A model generated the notes under the pieces. That model saw only the letters and a program-made list of their open reading frames with translations, had not been told where the DNA came from and searched no databases. From Meloidogyne chitwoodi (taxonomy: Eukaryota > Nematoda > Chromadorea > Rhabditida > Meloidogynidae): a stretch of DNA of 64,000 nucleotides. This document shows positions 63,486 to 64,000 of this stretch, in pieces (position 1 is the stretch's first letter; the number at the start of each line of letters is the position of its first letter). The stretch lies in the NCBI GenBank assembly GCA_015183035.1, contig JACZZP010000007.1, forward strand, positions 248,001 through 312,000. The letters run 5' to 3'. The position numbers and the translations under genes are program-made.

Positions 63486-64000
63486 TTAAAATGTTTTTTT
63501 CGTAATAATTCCTTTTCCAATAGCATCAAATTGTTGTCGAGTAACCCAAATTTTGCGGAATGTATCCAATGAAGCAAGAATAGAACCACCAATCCAAGTT
63601 GAATAAATACGTTCTTGAGGGGCTAAAATACGTATTTTTGCGTCTTTTGGGCCAATTTTTTTCATCTAAAAAAAGAGGAAAAAATTGTTTTATATTTAAT
63701 TTTAAAGCTAATATTATTTTTATGATAAAATTTATTTTTTAATTTATTTTTAAAAATAAAAAACTCCAAAAAACTATAATAAATATATAAAACTATACCA
63801 CACTAATTTGCCCATAACTTTTTTTAAAATAATCGGATCAACTTGGTCTTATTAGAAAAAATAATCGTTAAATCCAGAGCTTTCAAATGATACATAAAAC
63901 ATTTAAATTAATTAAAAAATAAAAAAGTTATGGTCAAAAAACTAAAAAAATTTAAAATTCCTCCAACATAAAAAATTATTTTTTTTTGGTGTAGTGGGAA
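63486..64000 (-). CDS. arp-1: Arp1/centractin, C-terminal part (gene runs off the right edge)
   Basis: An actin-related protein forming the dynactin filament. The last exon (63665-63486) reads [19 protein letters not shown] then [19 protein letters not shown] and ends IITKKTF. [22 protein letters not shown] is shared by actins, and the [11 protein letters not shown] start with KTF end (not KCF) fits Arp1. Only this exon is seen; the intron to its right holds a composite retroposon. Confidence 0.85.
63763..64000 (+). repeat. Composite tRNA-derived SINE-like element, copy 4 (cut by window end)
   Basis: The leader CTCCAAAAAACTATAATAAA ... AGTTATGGTCAAAAAACT is almost identical to 1273-1480, and the tRNA-like start GGTGTAGTGGGAA begins at the window edge. 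In an arp-1 intron, antisense. Confidence 0.75.

Overview
The window is nuclear DNA of a nematode, most likely a plant-parasitic tylenchid close to Meloidogyne. The base composition is very A+T-rich by eye. Genes are broken into many short exons by introns of about 40 to 300 bp, and most splice donors read AG|GTTTTT. Orthologues can be matched to Caenorhabditis genes (galectin lec-1, ETS factor ast-1, glycogen synthase gsy-1, cdc-42). No prokaryotic operons, CRISPR arrays or phage genes are visible. All identifications come from recognising protein motifs in the translation; no search was run.

Left part (1-12.7 kb), mostly minus strand: the 3' part of ALG6 (N-glycan glucosyltransferase, running off the left edge), VPS35L (retriever complex), an unrecognised membrane coiled-coil protein, and a dUTPase. 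Around the last two lie related inverted-repeat DNA transposon remnants, one with an exact 8-bp flanking duplication.

Centre (12.7-38.2 kb), all minus strand: a tandem-repeat galectin orthologous to lec-1, apparently with a 123-residue acidic N-terminal extension; an unrecognised low-complexity, probably nuclear protein; the ERG/FLI-type ETS factor ast-1 with a 3-kb intron and a 3.3-kb upstream region rich in short repeats; cardiolipin synthase; and the Golgi tether GM130.

Right part (38.2-64 kb): a possible cysteine-rich gene, a small secreted-peptide gene (plus), glycogen synthase (plus), an ELO fatty-acid elongase (minus), a RanBP3-like protein (minus), an SLC12A9-type transporter (plus), Cdc42 (minus) and the C-terminal exon of Arp1/centractin (minus). 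These are housekeeping, trafficking, lipid and developmental genes with no shared pathway. ALG6 lies 335 bp downstream of VPS35L on the same strand, which could be an operon pair.

The unusual content is non-coding. There is a composite tRNA-derived retroposon with a conserved leader, and about ten other divergent tRNA-like sequences, most in introns or flanks. The motif AAAATCAGAATT (or its complement) is scattered over at least twelve sites. Several hairpin families occur, including a foldback of about 460 bp inside the galectin gene. Two GC-AG introns are present, one filled by a 27-bp minisatellite. A cluster of long inverted repeats sits between cdc-42 and arp-1.
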